From positions 227,085,501 through 227,149,500 of the forward strand of contig NC_134137.1 of the NCBI RefSeq assembly GCF_033958435.1: a stretch of DNA of 64,000 bases, written 5' to 3'. The position numbers and the translations under genes were made by a program. This DNA comes from Carettochelys insculpta. Lineage: Eukaryota > Chordata > Testudines > Carettochelyidae. Below the pieces are notes generated by a model that saw only the letters and a program-made list of their open reading frames with translations, was not told where the DNA came from and searched no databases. Below are positions 9,060 to 21,428 of this stretch, in pieces. Each line of letters begins with the position of its first letter. The stretch's first letter is position 1.

Positions 9060-12000
9060 CAGCACTTATACTGGAAAGCAAGCCTCAGCCATAGACTGTG
9101 ATAGCCTAGTGCTCCACCACAAGAAACGGCCCTTCTTTTGCAAGTGGGTAAACACTGTTAGCCACCCCACAATCTCAGTCAGTAGCCAAAAGAAAAGCAG
9201 CATTTACCAACATTGCTAACATACCCGCTCCCTAATGAACCAGAGCTACACATCCTGCAATTAAAACATGACCATTCTGCATGCACTAATAGCTGCTGCA
9301 GCCTGGGATTTCTTCACATATTTAAGCTAGCATGCCCACACCAATGGAATGTGTTCAAGACTCCAGAACAATTCCATAGAAAGAGAGGGAAGGGGGGAAG
9401 GGTACAAGCTGCCACAGACTAGTTCACATCTGGCTTTCACACTGCTTCCCTAGCAGAAACTCCCACAGAAAGGAACAAGTATTTCATTTGCTGGTTTCGC
9501 ACAAAACCTCTTCATCTGGAGTGAGTATAGGTTCTAGTTATTCTTCTCCATATTCCTACAGTAGCGGTGACGACCTTAACCCTCTAATGTCTCCGCAGAG
9601 AACACCAGCAAAACTGATCAAGTGACAATGGATCCAAGTCCTACCACTCCTCACAAAATGACACTAATTCGGAGATTGTAGTCCTGGGATTGGGAATGAG
9701 AAGATTTGGGTCCCATTCCCAGCACTTTCACTGACTTGCTCTGTGACCCTGGGCAAATCACTTGCCCTTGTTGGCATCCTCAACAGGATTACTATATAAA
9801 AATCAGTATCTACCAACACACGTTTTATTACGGTGTTACAGTATATAGAGTACATTAATACAACATGAGTTTATAGATGCTGATACAAGTACACTCCCTC
9901 ACGAGGGTGTCCTCTTTTTTGAAAGGCCCCATATAATATCCCTAATTCTCAGCAGTGAGAGTGCATGAGCCCTGGCACCTGAATTTCCCTCTCCCCATTT
10001 GCAATGCCCCTCCCCCCCCCCGCATTCCTTACACAGACACCAGGAGTTGAGACACATTTTGGGAACAGAACTGCAGAAGTCTGCATTATTGCTGTCTATC
10101 TTGGGTCTGTTCTCTGAGGAAATAATGGACTTAGTTTCCAGGGCTGCCAGTCTGGAACTGAATTCACTATATTTAAAAACAAAAAAAAAAACAAAAAAAA
10201 AAAAAAAACCTTACAGAAGCAGCAAGCAGAAAACCTCCGTCAATCCAACCAGATAATAAATCCATTTAATCACAAATTCGTTTTCTTTTCATCCCATATT
10301 TCCTGCTAGTGAAAAATTTAAGAATAATCACTTTCCTTCCTCAGCCATCACTGATGGCTGCTGTGAATGCAACAGGAATGGAAACTTTTGACAACATAAT
10401 GGCTTTGTTATAAAAAGTATATTATTTCCCAGGGCAAATCCTATAATATTAAATCTCTAAGCAAGGCAACATCGCTCTTGACGCAGCAAGCATGAGTATT
10501 TTGCATGAATATATAGAAGGACAAGATGAGCTCTAACAGAGAGATGTATTCCTGCATATTGATCTGCAGTGTTTAGATTATAAGAACATGGAAAGAGATC
10601 AAGTATATGGAAAAGGATCCTGAATTAAGGACTAGTTGTCACAATGGACTGAGTTATGCATCCTTTGCCCTTTAGAGGTCACAGTTTTCAAATGTGTCCC
10701 AGGTCACTGGAAACTAGAAGTCATATCCAATTGAGGGGTGATTCATGTGATACCTGAAATTTACCTCACTGGTTCGAGCTGACCCCTTTGCTGGCAACCA
10801 CAGAAGAGCAGCCAAGATTTGAAGGAGCTGTGGAGACAGAATCCCCCTTTAAGCCACAGAAGTGGTGCATTCAGAGGGACAGGGACTGGAGTGGTGCAGC
10901 AGAAGGTTGTACTGCAGTATCCAATGCAGTAGAGTTAGACACCTTTTCTAAGAATGCACACTTTTACCATGAAATACTGGCCAGGAAACCAAGCCTGGAC
11001 AATAAGCAGAAGTAAGAGGAATGGAATGCAAGCACATCCGTAGACTTACAATCTCATCATGTCCTAATGTAGCAAGGCATACATTTTTCAGAGGGTATTT
11101 TAAAGTATTTTTCTGCAATTATTTTGTTAACATTAGCCAATAGTCTTCACGTACGCCAAATATAAGAGTTACTCCCAATGAAGCTCATAAAAGAGAACAC
11201 CCTAAAGCCAAAGCCATATCATTATTTCCCTTGTATCCAACAGTTATGAGCCATTCTCATGGCTGCAGCAGATGAGTCCAGCTCTCATGAGTCCGGGAGA
11301 TGGGGTGGAGTTTGAGACTGGGAGTTGAAGGGAAAAATTTGCTCCAGTTGCACAAGAACACTAGGCCAGGGAGCCAAAGGTGGGGGCTAGAATCAGAGAT
11401 TATGGGAGAGACTCAAATTGAATAAGCTGGGAAAGAATAGAGTTGGCCAGGCCAGGAACTTGGGGTACAGAAAGAATAGAGGCAGTTCTCCTATTTATGG
11501 GTGAGAAGACTGAGCTCAAACAAGGAGCATGAGGGGTGCAAGGAGGCTAGATCTCTGACAGGGAACTAGAATGGAAAGAATCGGACTGGCCAGTCAGGGA
11601 AACTGGGACCAGGATTTATTAAGGTTGGAGGGGGATAGAAGAGAGAGGACTGGGACAAAGAAAAGCTGAAAAGGACAGTGTGGAAGTGATAAAGCTTATA
11701 GGAACATGGGTCTAACAACCCTAGCTCACTCCTCTCCACAGTCTTCAATGGCATGCAAGATTCTTGAGCCTCCTCCTTCCTCTACAATCAGCAAACAGCT
11801 GTGCAACCCACCCACAGGGAATATCTCATCACCCTCTAATGCTGGTCTACATTGAGAATGACCACCTACACATGCTATCAGTAACTCTGACAACTCAAGT
11901 GGACGAGTTCGTGATGAGAGCTATAGAAAAATCCATGAGCAAATTAATAATTCTGTCTCCAGAGCAGGGTTGGAATAGTTTATGATAAGTGAAGCTTAGG

Positions 12001-13525
12001 GCCACACCTGGAAACATGCGGAGAAAACAAATTAGCTTCTCATTTGGTGAATCTTATCCATGCTGTATACTGAACAAGCCAGAGGGGTGTATTAGGGATT
12101 TTTACAGCATCCCTCAGGGTCCATCTGAGCAGTCAGGCTTTGTCAGCTGTGCCAGGTACACCTATTAAATAAACAGCACCAACCAAACAAGCTGTGCTTC
12201 AACTGTATACAACTCCCAGAAGAAATGCATTTTTCATGAAAAAGCAGCTGCAGCTCATTGCTATCATGGACCTCTGGAGTACGTCACTGTGACACAAGAA
12301 GCATCGGTGGCTGTGTGAGGGAGATGGATAAAGAGGTGATGAATCCTTGGTTCACATGGGTGTTCGTAACATTTACATAGCAATTCACATTGTCCAAGCA
12401 ATCAAAGTGAATGGGTGACCATACTGGTCACTGCCTCTGGTTTGTAGGGGACTGAAATCTCAGGACTTTCAATGTCATGTTGAACAGAGTTGGCTCCTGC
12501 AAACACAACAGCTCTTGAATTACTGAGCCTGACCTCTATCCAGCTTCACTTGTGTTCTATTTTTTAAAAATTTATTTATGCTATATCAATTTACTCTCCC
12601 CAGTGACAGGGAGGAACAAGGTAGCAGTGGGGATCTTTTCAGTTTCCTAGTGCGAGCAGCAAGGAATGGGAGATGTCACAGGCTGCTTTAAACAATGATT
12701 ATAATCAGTTAAGGCCATGGTTTATAGCCACAATACAGGTCACATAGCTAACAGGTCCCATGCTTCCCAGCAACTGATGTAGCCTTGTGTATTGGCTGAA
12801 ATAACCTTCCATTCCCCCTAAGGATCCATGTCCTGGACTGAAGCCTGGCACTGTGCCAGTCCTTCGCCCTCTCACTTCTACCCCCTGTGTACATTCTAGT
12901 CAGACTCCACAAATGATGTCTTTTCTTACTCAGTGGAGCCATACTAGTTCCGCTGGTGGGTCAGGATTTGCCCTCAAGTAACCTGATTTTCAGAGTTGTT
13001 GATGAGTACCTGTAATTTCCACTGACTTAAACAGAAGATGTGGGTAGCAATCATCTCTGCAAATCAGGCTACCAGTGGCACCCTAAAATTGGATAATTCC
13101 CCCTAAATTTCAGAGCAGCCAGTTCCATAAAGCATAAGCAGGTTATAGTGATAGCTTAGTTAATATAGTTAGCTGAAATCCTATTTGTGGAGTTTTATGA
13201 ATGCCACGGACACATTTGTTCCAGGCTGAAACTCAATATTCACATAGTTCATGCTAACATTAAATCAAAGAATACATATTTAAAAAGAAAAACATTACAC
13301 AGTTTGGACATATTTTAAGTTAACAAGCAGAACATATTTGGCAAGCACTTAGTGTTTAATGTAGCAAAAATTTTGTTCTAATTGTAAGCCGAAGGCCCAG
13401 ATTTTGCCCTTGGTTATGAATGAACATCATCCATGGACTCCAGTACAAGTGTGCAAACCCAAAGGTGAGAATTTGGCATTTTCAAAAGTGCCCTCTAATT
13501 TCTGGCACTCAGCTTCTGATACTCT
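9060..13525. other. Non-coding host sequence with one MIR-like SINE
   Basis: There is no open frame with protein-like composition and no splice-flanked exon that I can support. A MIR-like SINE lies at 9681-9790, and an A-rich simple tract (A runs broken by single C) at about 10180-10208. The rest is ordinary AT-rich sequence, probably intronic or intergenic. Confidence 0.45.
9681..9790 (+). repeat. MIR-like CORE-SINE fragment
   Basis: The stretch GACTTGCTCTGTGACCCTGG followed by GCAAATCACTT is the characteristic MIR segment, preceded by CCCATTCCCAGCACTTTCA. It is diverged and truncated at both ends. Confidence 0.7.
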
Positions 13526-13958
13526 GGCTACGTCTAGACTAGAGCGATCTGTCAACAGAAGTTTCTATTGGAAGATATCTTCTGACAAAACATCTGTCGA
13601 CAGAATGTAGCCAGACAGCAAAGTGGATACAAAAAGCAATCCGCCCTATCAACAGAGAGCGGCTAGACTGCCCATCCGCTCTCTCAACAGAATGGCCCCT
13701 GGAACACGGTCAGACAGGGTCGCATGGCCACCAATTGCTTCCAGGAGCCCTGCTGAGACATGCCCTTCAAACCCACCCCCGCTCCCCCAGGCCCGTGCTG
13801 AGGCTTGCCCGCCTCCATGAGGGACAGCATCACTGCTACAGCAGGGGTTTGATGCTTGCTGAGATACACTGTGCTTTTAGTTAGCCATGGTGCCAGAGCA
13901 GCCCCTAGGCTTGCACTTGCCCCACCAAGAGGTGCTTTAGCACCTGCTACACCTCCTT

Positions 13959-15431
13959 ATGGCCAGCCTCCTCTTCCTCTGGGAGGGTGAGCCTGGCACC
14001 AGTTTTGAGGAACTCAACATTGGTGCCACACGGTCCCACTTGTGCATGTTCCCCTGGGTGCACAGGCGGATCTGGAGGCACCACACCAGTTCCAACTGGT
14101 GGGACAACCAGCAGTGGCTCCAGAACTTGTGCATGTGGAAGGAGACCTTCCTGGAGCTCTGCACCTGGACTGCCCCCACCCTCAGGAGACAGGACACTTA
14201 GATGCAGCCCGCCATCCCCATGGAGAAGAGGGTCACCATCACCTTTGCAAGCTTGCCACCATCAACAGCTACCGCTCTGTGGGAAACCAGTTCGGCATGG
14301 GGAAGTCCACCATTGGGGCACTCCTCATAGAGGTAAGGCAAGCTCAGGCTGCAATCCCTGCATGGGTTGGGGGTATCTCTCCAAAGGGGGACCCTCAGAA
14401 GGCAGTGTTGGGGGTGTGAGGGATTGGATACGGGGGTGGGAAGCCCCTTCCCATCCCATCCTCACAGAGACCTGCTGCCAGGGGGGCAGCCTCATGGGGG
14501 GCGGCTCCCAGAGAGCTCAGTGGAGAGGGGACAGGTGGGAGACAAGGACTCCTCTGGGGCCCAGGGACTACCTCCCTCAGCCCCTGACATGTGTCTTGTC
14601 TCCTTCCTTTGCAGGTCACGACTGCCATCTACATGCTCCTGCTGTGGAGGGTCATCCGCCTGGCAGACAAGGACGCAGTTGTGGCTGGATTCACCATACT
14701 GGGATTCCCCAACTGCTTCAGGGCTATTGTTGGGACCCACATGCTGATTCGTGCTCTGGACCACAATGTGACCAAGAATATCATCTGCAAGGGATATTTC
14801 TCCATGGTGTGCTGGCCCTGTTCAATCACCATGGCGAGAGGATGGCAGCGGGCACCTTTGTGCTCTGCTGGGAGCTGGTGATTGAGGATGTACACATGCC
14901 ACTATGCATCATGCAGGAAACGGCCTGCCTCCTCCTTCCCTGGCTTATGAAGCCATACATTGGCCAGCAGGACCTGAGCTGGGAACTGTTTAATGCCTGA
15001 CACAACCAGGTCCAGATGCAGGCCAAGTGCACCTTTGGACACCTCAAGGCATGCTTTAGGTGCCTGCTCACCCATCTGGACCTGGGAAAGCACAACATCC
15101 CCAAAGTTATGGCCACATATTGTGCCCTCCACAGTATAGTGAAGGGGAAAGGGGGAGGCCTTCCTCCCAGGGTAGGGAGCGGATACTGGCTATGGCTATG
15201 AGCAGCCCAGTGCAGCTCTGATTTGCCATGCACATCGGGATGGGCTGTGGATCCACAAGGCCCTGAGGGAGAGCTTCTACCATGGCCCCCAATTATCCTC
15301 CCCATGGCACCCCCAGTGGGGGCCCTCGGGCCTGCAGCACTACACCATTCCCTCCATGACCCCTCCCTTTACCTACTCACCCCTCCCTAATCCCTGCAGA
15401 ATGAAGAGGGATGTGACTGTGGTGAATGAAA
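13959..15431 (+). pseudogene. HARBI1-like transposase of element H2, degenerate
   Basis: Exon 1 starts at ATG 13959 and shows SSNWWDNQQWLQNLCMWKET, FLELCTW and, after a TAG at 14199-14201, IPMEKRVTITFASLATINSY and YRSVGNQFGMGKSTIGALL. A phase-0 intron, 14333-14614, has GTAAGG and TTTGCAG ends. Exon 2 gives GFTILGFPNCFRAIVGTHML, where the first catalytic Asp of the DDE triad is Val (GTT at 14729-14731). A frameshift near 14810 follows, then CLLLPWLMKPYIGQQDLSW and the C-terminal stretch CTFGHLKACFRCLLTHLDL. A further frameshift lies near 15160-15190, after which the frame reaches the DIRS insertion. A 337-codon frame (13987-15000) covers the intron and is only partly real. The gene cannot make an active enzyme. 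Confidence 0.78.
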
Positions 15432-15694
15432 GAAAGGTTACTCACCGTAGTAACGGTGGTTCTTCGAGATGTGTCCCCGTGGGTGCTCCACATTAGGTGT
15501 CGGGCTCGCCCGGCGCCGCAGATCGGATCTTCCAAGCAGTTTCTGCCGGACCGCGCATGCGCCGGTGCGCGCCGCTCCCCCGCGCGCTCCCGGCCATGTG
15601 CGCGATCCGGTCCCCGCCAGTTCCTTGACCAACCGCCTCGGATGCTCCTGCAAAACACTAAACAGAGATCCGGAGCGGGGAGGATGGGCGGGTA

Positions 15695-15795
15695 GTGGAG
15701 CACCCACGGGGACACATCTCGAAGAACCACCGTTACTACGGTGAGTAACCTTTCTTTCTTCTTCGAGTGTCCCCGTGGGTGCTCCACATTAGGTG
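15695..15795. repeat. DIRS copy B internal complementary region
   Basis: The first part (15695 to about 15754) is the reverse complement of the left end from 15432. The second part is the reverse complement of the right end (about 21389-21428). The length, 101 bp, equals that of copy A. Confidence 0.85.
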
Positions 15796-15836
15796 ACTAC
15801 CCAGCAGTAACCCAAGATAGGAGGTGGGTAATCGGA

Positions 15837-18288
15837 TTATGTGCAGCTTGTCCCCGAGAGGACCGCTGCCGAGAGACGGGTATCCTCTTGGAATACCCTG
15901 TGAAGGGCGTAATGTTTGGCGAAGGTGTCACAGGATGACCAGGTCGCCACTCTGCAAATGTCTTTTAGCGCAACGCCCTTGAAAAAAGGCTATTGATGCT
16001 GCCACCGCCCTAGTGGAATGAGCCCTGGGCGTGGCCAGTAAAGGAGTCTTTTTGAGTTTGTAGCACATTTTTATGCAAGATACGATGTGCTTAGAGATTC
16101 TCTGCGAAGAGAGACATTCTCCTTTTGATTTGGGAGCGATAGAGACTAGGAGCCTATCCGTTCTCCGGAAGGACTTGGTCCTGTCCATATAGAAAGCTAG
16201 CGCCTGCTCACGTCCAGGAGGTGTAGGCGCGCCTCTTTGTTAGAGTTATGAGGCTTTGGATAAACAAGGGTAAACAATAGGTTCGTTAGTATGAAACTCA
16301 GAAAGAAACTTTAGGAACAAAGGCTGGATGCAGCCGTATGGTTACCGCCTCCTTGGAAAAACAGCGCAGGGCGGCGTTGCCATAACTGCCTCAAGCTCGC
16401 TCACCCTGCGAGCTGACGTGATTGCGAGAAGAAAGGTCGTCTTCATCATAAGGAGGCGGAGGGAAACCGTGGCCAAAGGCTCAAACGGTGGTCCCCTTTT
16501 CGCATTAAGCACCAGGTCCGAGTTCCACAGAGGTGGAAGCGGTTTCTGAGGGGGGTATAGACTTACCAGCCCTTTGAAGAACCTGGTAACCATGGGATGG
16601 GCGAACACCATGTGCCCTTCCTCTTCGTGTCTGAACACCAAAATGGCGGCCAGGTGGACCTGAAACGAGGATAGCGAGAGTCCTCCTCTCTTGAGGTCCA
16701 GTAAATACTCTAATATCACAGCCATAGGCACCGAAAAGGGGGCTAGCTGTTTGGTAGAACACCATGCCGTAAAGCGAGTCCATTTCTGCTTGAAGGTCTT
16801 CCTGGTGGAAGTCCTCCTGCTACTTTCTAGGACTTGCTGCACTTCCTCCGTACATGTGCTCTCTAGGGAGCTGAGCCATGGATTAACCACGTTTGTAGTC
16901 GCAGGCTTTGGGGGTGCGGATGCACTATGGACCCCTGGGCTTGCGTGAGCAGATCCCGCGCCACCGGAGGGGACATCGGTGGCCGGTCCGACATGCGCAG
17001 GAATAGGGGGAACCATTGCTGTCGATCCCACGTTGGGACTATCGGGATCATTCAGGTTCCTTCCCTCCTGGCTTTCTGCAACACTTTGTGGATGAGCACT
17101 GTGGGAGGGAAAGCGTAAAGCAGGGGGCCCCTCCATGAGATCGCGAAGGCGTCCCTCAGGGACCCCCGTCCCAGTCCTGCCCTGGAGCAGAATCGTGGGC
17201 ACTTCTTGTTGTGCTGAGTAGCAAACAGGGTCTATCTGGGGAAAAACCCCATGCGTGGAAAAATCGGTTGCAGCAGATCGGGACGGATCTGCCACTCGTG
17301 CGTGAGTGCGAAATGCCTGCTCAGCTGGTCTGCCTTCACATTGCGAGCGCCTGGTAAGTACGAGGCTTTCAAGGTTACATTGTTGGCGATGCAGCAGTTC
17401 CACAACCGGACTGCTTCTACACATAAGGCACGGGACCGAGCTCCTCCTTGCCGATTTATATAAAACATGGTGGAGGTATCGTCTGTACTGATCCCGACTA
17501 CCTTGCCTTTCAGTTGGTCTCGAAAGTGTCTGCAGGCGTTGAACACTGCTTTGAGCTCCAGTATATTTGTGTGCAGTGACTGCTCCATAGAGGACCACAG
17601 CCCTTGCGTCACCTCTTCGCCCATGTGTGCTCCCCACCCTATGAGGGGGGCATCTGTAGTAAGAAAAACCAATACGTGTGGTTGGTGGAAGGGTACCCTT
17701 GTTAGCAGGTTCTCGGGGTTTACCCACCATTGCAGGGATTTGCGCACCTCCGTTGTGGGCGACGCCATCCTGTGAACAGTGTGTGCTGCCGGTTTGTATA
17801 CGCTCGCCAGCCAATGCTGCATGCTGCGCATGTGTAACCTGGCGTTCTGTTCTACGAAACGTCGCTGCTGCCATGTGGCCCAGCGGCTGTAAGCACGTCA
17901 GAACCGGCACCATAGGGCTGAAGGTGAAGCCTTGCGCGAGGGAGCCGATGGCCCGAAAGCGAGTCTCTGGTAGATACGCCCTCGCTGTAATAGAATTTAT
18001 GCGTGCCCCTATGAACTCTATGTCCTGTGTGGGGTCTGTCTTTGATTTTGTCAGATTGATAAGCAGGCCGAGCGAAGAGAACGTGCCTGCTGTGACACAT
18101 ATTATGCGTAGTACCTCCTCCTTCGAGGCCCCTTTGAGTAGGCAGTCATTCAGATACTGGAATATAAATACCCCCTGTCTGTGCAGGTAGGCTGACACCA
18201 CTGCCAAGGTCTTGGTGAAGACTCTGGGGGCTGAGGAGAGCCCAAACGGTAGGACCTTGTAAGTCGAGGGCTGCGAACCAATCTCCAT
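15837..18288 (-). pseudogene. DIRS copy B tyrosine recombinase frame, broken
   Basis: The long frame 18288-16342 begins in the RT frame (KVLPFGLSSAPRVFTKTL; catalytic motif changed to FQYLNDCLLKG). Near 17870 it slips by an indel into the recombinase frame, which stays open through NPWLSSLESTCTEEVQQVLE and TFKQKWTRFTAWCSTK to ITSARRVSELEAVMATPPCA. Further left the HxxR box is present (AHSTRAVAAS), but a frameshift destroys the Trp and Tyr region. It shows that Phe, not a stop, follows STRKT in this family. Confidence 0.75.
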
Positions 18289-18640
18289 CGTCTAGTGCCG
18301 TAAGGATGGAGGCGTTTGTGATCATCCGAAAACGTTGCTTGCGCAGGTACCGGTGAGGCCTCGAAAATCTAAGATGGGCCTCCCCGTGAGGAAGTACCTC
18401 GAGTAGAACCCTCTCCCTTGCAGTTGCTCCGGCACTCTTTCCACTGCCCCTACGAGCATGAGATGGTCTACCTCCTGCTTGAGCCTCGCTACATGGGAGG
18501 TCTCCTGGAGGTGGGGCCCCGGGTGGAGGTCATGGCGGTGGGAGCAACTGGGAGGGGATGGCGTACCCCGTGGCTATGATCTCCAGCACCCATTTGTCTG
18601 TGGTGATCCTTTGCCACTGGTTATAAAATGGTCGGATGAT
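16863..18640 (-). pseudogene. DIRS copy B RT-RNase H-methyltransferase, broken
   Basis: The RNase H and methyltransferase frame (17831-17232) has FLTTDAPLIGWGAHMGEEV, ILELKAVFNACRHFRDQL and the intact motif ISTDDTSTMFYINRQGG. The methyltransferase tail continues out of frame to 16863. RT is shortened: a 95-bp deletion at about 18260 lies between repeats of CTTGTA and removes the stretch holding the first catalytic Asp. At 18530-18997 a larger deletion has fused Gag to RT in frame (KPVLKAI joined to IRPFYNQWQRI). Confidence 0.75.
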
Positions 18641-20940
18641 GGCCTTGAGCACTGGTTTCGTGCCCTCTGGAAGCGAGTCCATGAGGGAGGTCAACCTAAT
18701 GTGGTTGTCGAAATTATGGTTCGCTAGATGCGCTGCGTAATTTGCCATTGGCAACAGTAGCATGGAGGAGGAGTAGACCTTCCTGCCCAACAGCTCTAGC
18801 TTTTTGGCATGTTTGTCTATTCCCCCACGTTGCGACGACTCCACCACCAAAGAATTTGGTTGTGGGTGGCTGAACAGGAACTCCATGCCCTTCGTGGGCA
18901 CGAAGTATTTTTTTTTTTTTTTTTTTTTTTTTTCCGCTCTTTTGTGGACAGGCGGAATAGTCGCAGGAGTCTGCCATATCATAGTGGCAGACTCCAAGAT
19001 TGCGTCATCAGCGGTATTGCTATTTTGGAGGAGGCCGGAGGTCTCAGATTTTTGAGGAGCTTATGGTGTTGCTCTTGCACCTTTGCTGTCTGGAAGCCTT
19101 GCGTGAAGGCCACCCTCGTAAAACAGCTCTTGGAACTGTTTGAGATCGTCCGGAGGATGGACGCCCCCCGGGGCCGTAGCCTCATCCGGGAAGGAAAGCG
19201 AGGAACCGCTGGGGTACGTCTTTCTGGACCCTTCCGGTTCCTGTTGATGATGGTACACCCTCTCACTAGAGGTGTGCGAGGAAAAATCTCGGGGTTCCAT
19301 AACCAGTCCCCCCTGAGATGCTTAAGTCTCTGTCCCCGGTCACAATTGCCCTCGGGGGTACGAGATCGTTCGTAGGGATCTTTCCCTAGTAGATTGCCGA
19401 TGGTGTCTATGCCCTGCGTGGTAGGGGCGACCACGGCAGTATAAGCACTGGTCTTGGGAAGGTGACCTAGACCACTCCCTTGGTGCATACCCTTTGCGTC
19501 TGGGGGAGGGAGACCGTCGAGACCCTGGAGAGAACGACTTTGCCTAATAGTCCAGCGGTTCAAATCCCAGGAAGGGTGGAGGTGGTCCCAGCCAGGGTGA
19601 GGCTGGTTGCAGAAATGGAGAAGGGGGCTCCGGGTAGGCCAAGGGGGGGGGGGACCCCTGCCTTCTAGTTGGAGTCTGCAACATAGCGGAGGGCTGTGAG
19701 AAAGCAACTACACAGCCCTGTGCGGAGAGGGGCTGCAATGCCTCCTCTTGTGTGCAGTCTTCCCCCTGCCTTGAGGAGGTAACTCCGCCCCTGACATACA
19801 GGGGATCCCGGCCCCGTCCGCACCGAGCTCGGCACACTCGAAGTCGGTGCCGCATGTGCGGTGTCCTTCGGTGCCGGCAGGCTGCGTGCCTGCACGCTCT
19901 GCACCGCCGGTTTTCCGGGGGTCGGTGGTACCGGCGCTTGTTTAGCTGCCGCCCTGCCTGCGGTGCGGGGCGGCTGGCTGATTATTGAAGGGTGAGCCGC
20001 TTGCACGTGGCTCTCCGTGCCGCCGCCGATCAGCTGTTGCTGCGGCTGGGGGCTGCTCGCTCCTCCCGTCCCGCTCGCTGTTGCTGCCGGCAGGGATCGG
20101 GCTGGGGAGCATACAGGGCATTCCGGCGTCCGCACCGAGCTCGGCACGCTCAAGGGCGGTGCCGCATGTGCGGTGTCCTCCAGTGGCGGCAGGCTACGTG
20201 CCTGCGCGCTCTGCACCGCCAGTTCCCCAGGGGTCAGTGCCGCTGCCCGCGGTGCCGCCGGTACCGGCGCTTGTTTAGCCGCCGCCCTGCCTGCGGTGCG
20301 GGGTGGCTGGCTGATTATCAGAGGCTGAGCCGCTTGCATGTGGCTCTCCGTGCCGCCGCCGATCAGCTGTTGCTGCGGCTGGGGCTGCTCGCTCCTCCCG
20401 TCCCGCTCGCCGTTGCTGCCGGCAGGGATCGGGCTGGGGAGCATACAGGGGATTCCGGCCCCGTCCGCACCATGCTAGGCACGCTTGAGGGCGATGCCGC
20501 ATGTGCGGTGTCCTCCGGTGCCGGCAGGCTACGTGCCTGCGCGCTCTGCACCGCCGGTTCCCCGGGGGTCGGTGTCGCTGCCTGCGGTGCCGCCTGTACC
20601 GGCGTTTGCTTAGCCGCCGCCCTGCCTGCGGTGCGGGGTGGCTGGCTGAGTATCGGAGGCTGAGCCGTTTCCACGTGGCTCTCCGTGCCGCCGCCGATCA
20701 GCTGTTGCTGCGGCTGGGGGCTGCTTGCTCCTCCCGTCCCGCTCGCTGTTGCTGCCGGCAGGGATCGGGCTGGAGATACTTTCCTCCGTTTCTGCGCTGA
20801 TGGAGTGAGGGAGGCAGCTTTCCTTTTAAGGGCCCCGGAGGGTCCCTCCTGCTGCGGCTGCTCCGGCGCTTCTGGCTGGAGGGCCTTATCAAGAAGCAGC
20901 ATTTTTTTTTTTTTTTTTTTTTTTTAAAGCCTGAAGAGGA
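18640..20940 (-). pseudogene. DIRS copy B Gag with triplicated segment
   Basis: The start MSSSGFKK is kept at 20943, but the Cys/His cluster of copy A is missing, replaced by a run of about 23 T. The Pro/Ala/Gln-rich domain occurs three times (units near 20776-20441, 20440-20109 and 20108-19794), each with SPARSLPAATASGTGGA-like and PRTAGRAAAKQ-like motifs. Unit lengths of about 336, 332 and 315 bp differ, and the frame shifts between units. The core with MEPRDFSSHTSSERVYHHQQ follows at 19300. The T run at about 18908-18935 interrupts the FVPTKGMEFLF region. Confidence 0.75.
19794..20776. repeat. Tandem triplication of a 0.33-kb Gag segment
   Basis: Three direct copies begin with ACATACAGGGGAT, GCATACAGGGCAT and GCATACAGGGGAT at about 19794, 20109 and 20441. 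Each contains GATCAGCTGTTGCTGCGGCT and ends after CAGGGATCGGGCTGG (at 20091, 20423 and 20759). Copy A has a single copy of this domain. Confidence 0.85.
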
Positions 20941-21239
20941 CATTGTTGATGAGTCTTTGAGTTTTTAAGTGGGTACTTAGCACCTTCTTTGTGCCGTTTT
21001 CCCCGTCCGATGGCCTGCCTTAGCAGGAGGGCTGATAGCCCTAGCTCCTGGCCTCCGGCGCTTGTTACTGGGACTGGCTGAGCTGTCCCTCTCCTAGCTT
21101 GTTCGTTGTTGTTTTTTTTTTTTTTTTTACAAAATAACAACCGGCTAGCTCATAGTAGCCTAAGTGCCTGAAAAAAACTTTAAGAAAAAACAGATAAAGT
21201 CGTTGAATACACTACTTGGCCTTAGCCTAGTTGGATTCC

Positions 21240-21428
21240 GTCTGCAGTCGACGGCGGTTAAGAGGAACTGGCGGGGACCGGATCGCGCACATGGCCGGGA
21301 GCGCGCGGGGGAGCGGCGCGCACCGGCGCATGCGGGGTCCGGCAGAAACTGCTTGGAAGATCCGATCTGCGGCGCCGGGCGAGCCCGACACCTAATGTGG
21401 AGCACCCACGGGGACACTCGAAGAAGAA
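21240..21428. repeat. DIRS copy B right terminal repeat
   Basis: Nearly identical to the right end of copy A, ending GGGGACACTCGAAGAAGAA at 21428. It is an inverted match to the left end after 15459. Confidence 0.85.

Larger units (their letters stand above)
15432..21428 (-). mobile_element. DIRS-like retrotransposon, copy B (rearranged)
   Basis: It is the same subfamily as copy A, about 6.0 kb, with both ends intact and a 101-bp internal complementary region at 15695-15795. Relative to A it lacks about 520 bp at the Gag/RT junction (A about 6249-6772), about 95 bp in RT, and about 160 bp of the Gag N-terminus. It gained two extra copies of a 0.33-kb Gag segment. Two T homopolymers (about 18908-18935 and 20903-20925) replace coding sequence. 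Several frameshifts break RT and recombinase, so it is dead. It sits inside Harbinger H2. Confidence 0.92.

Noticed and set aside
13987..15000. 337-codon plus-strand frame
   Set aside because: It runs through the transposase intron and is out of the coding frame for most of its length; only its last part coincides with real transposase sequence after a frameshift.
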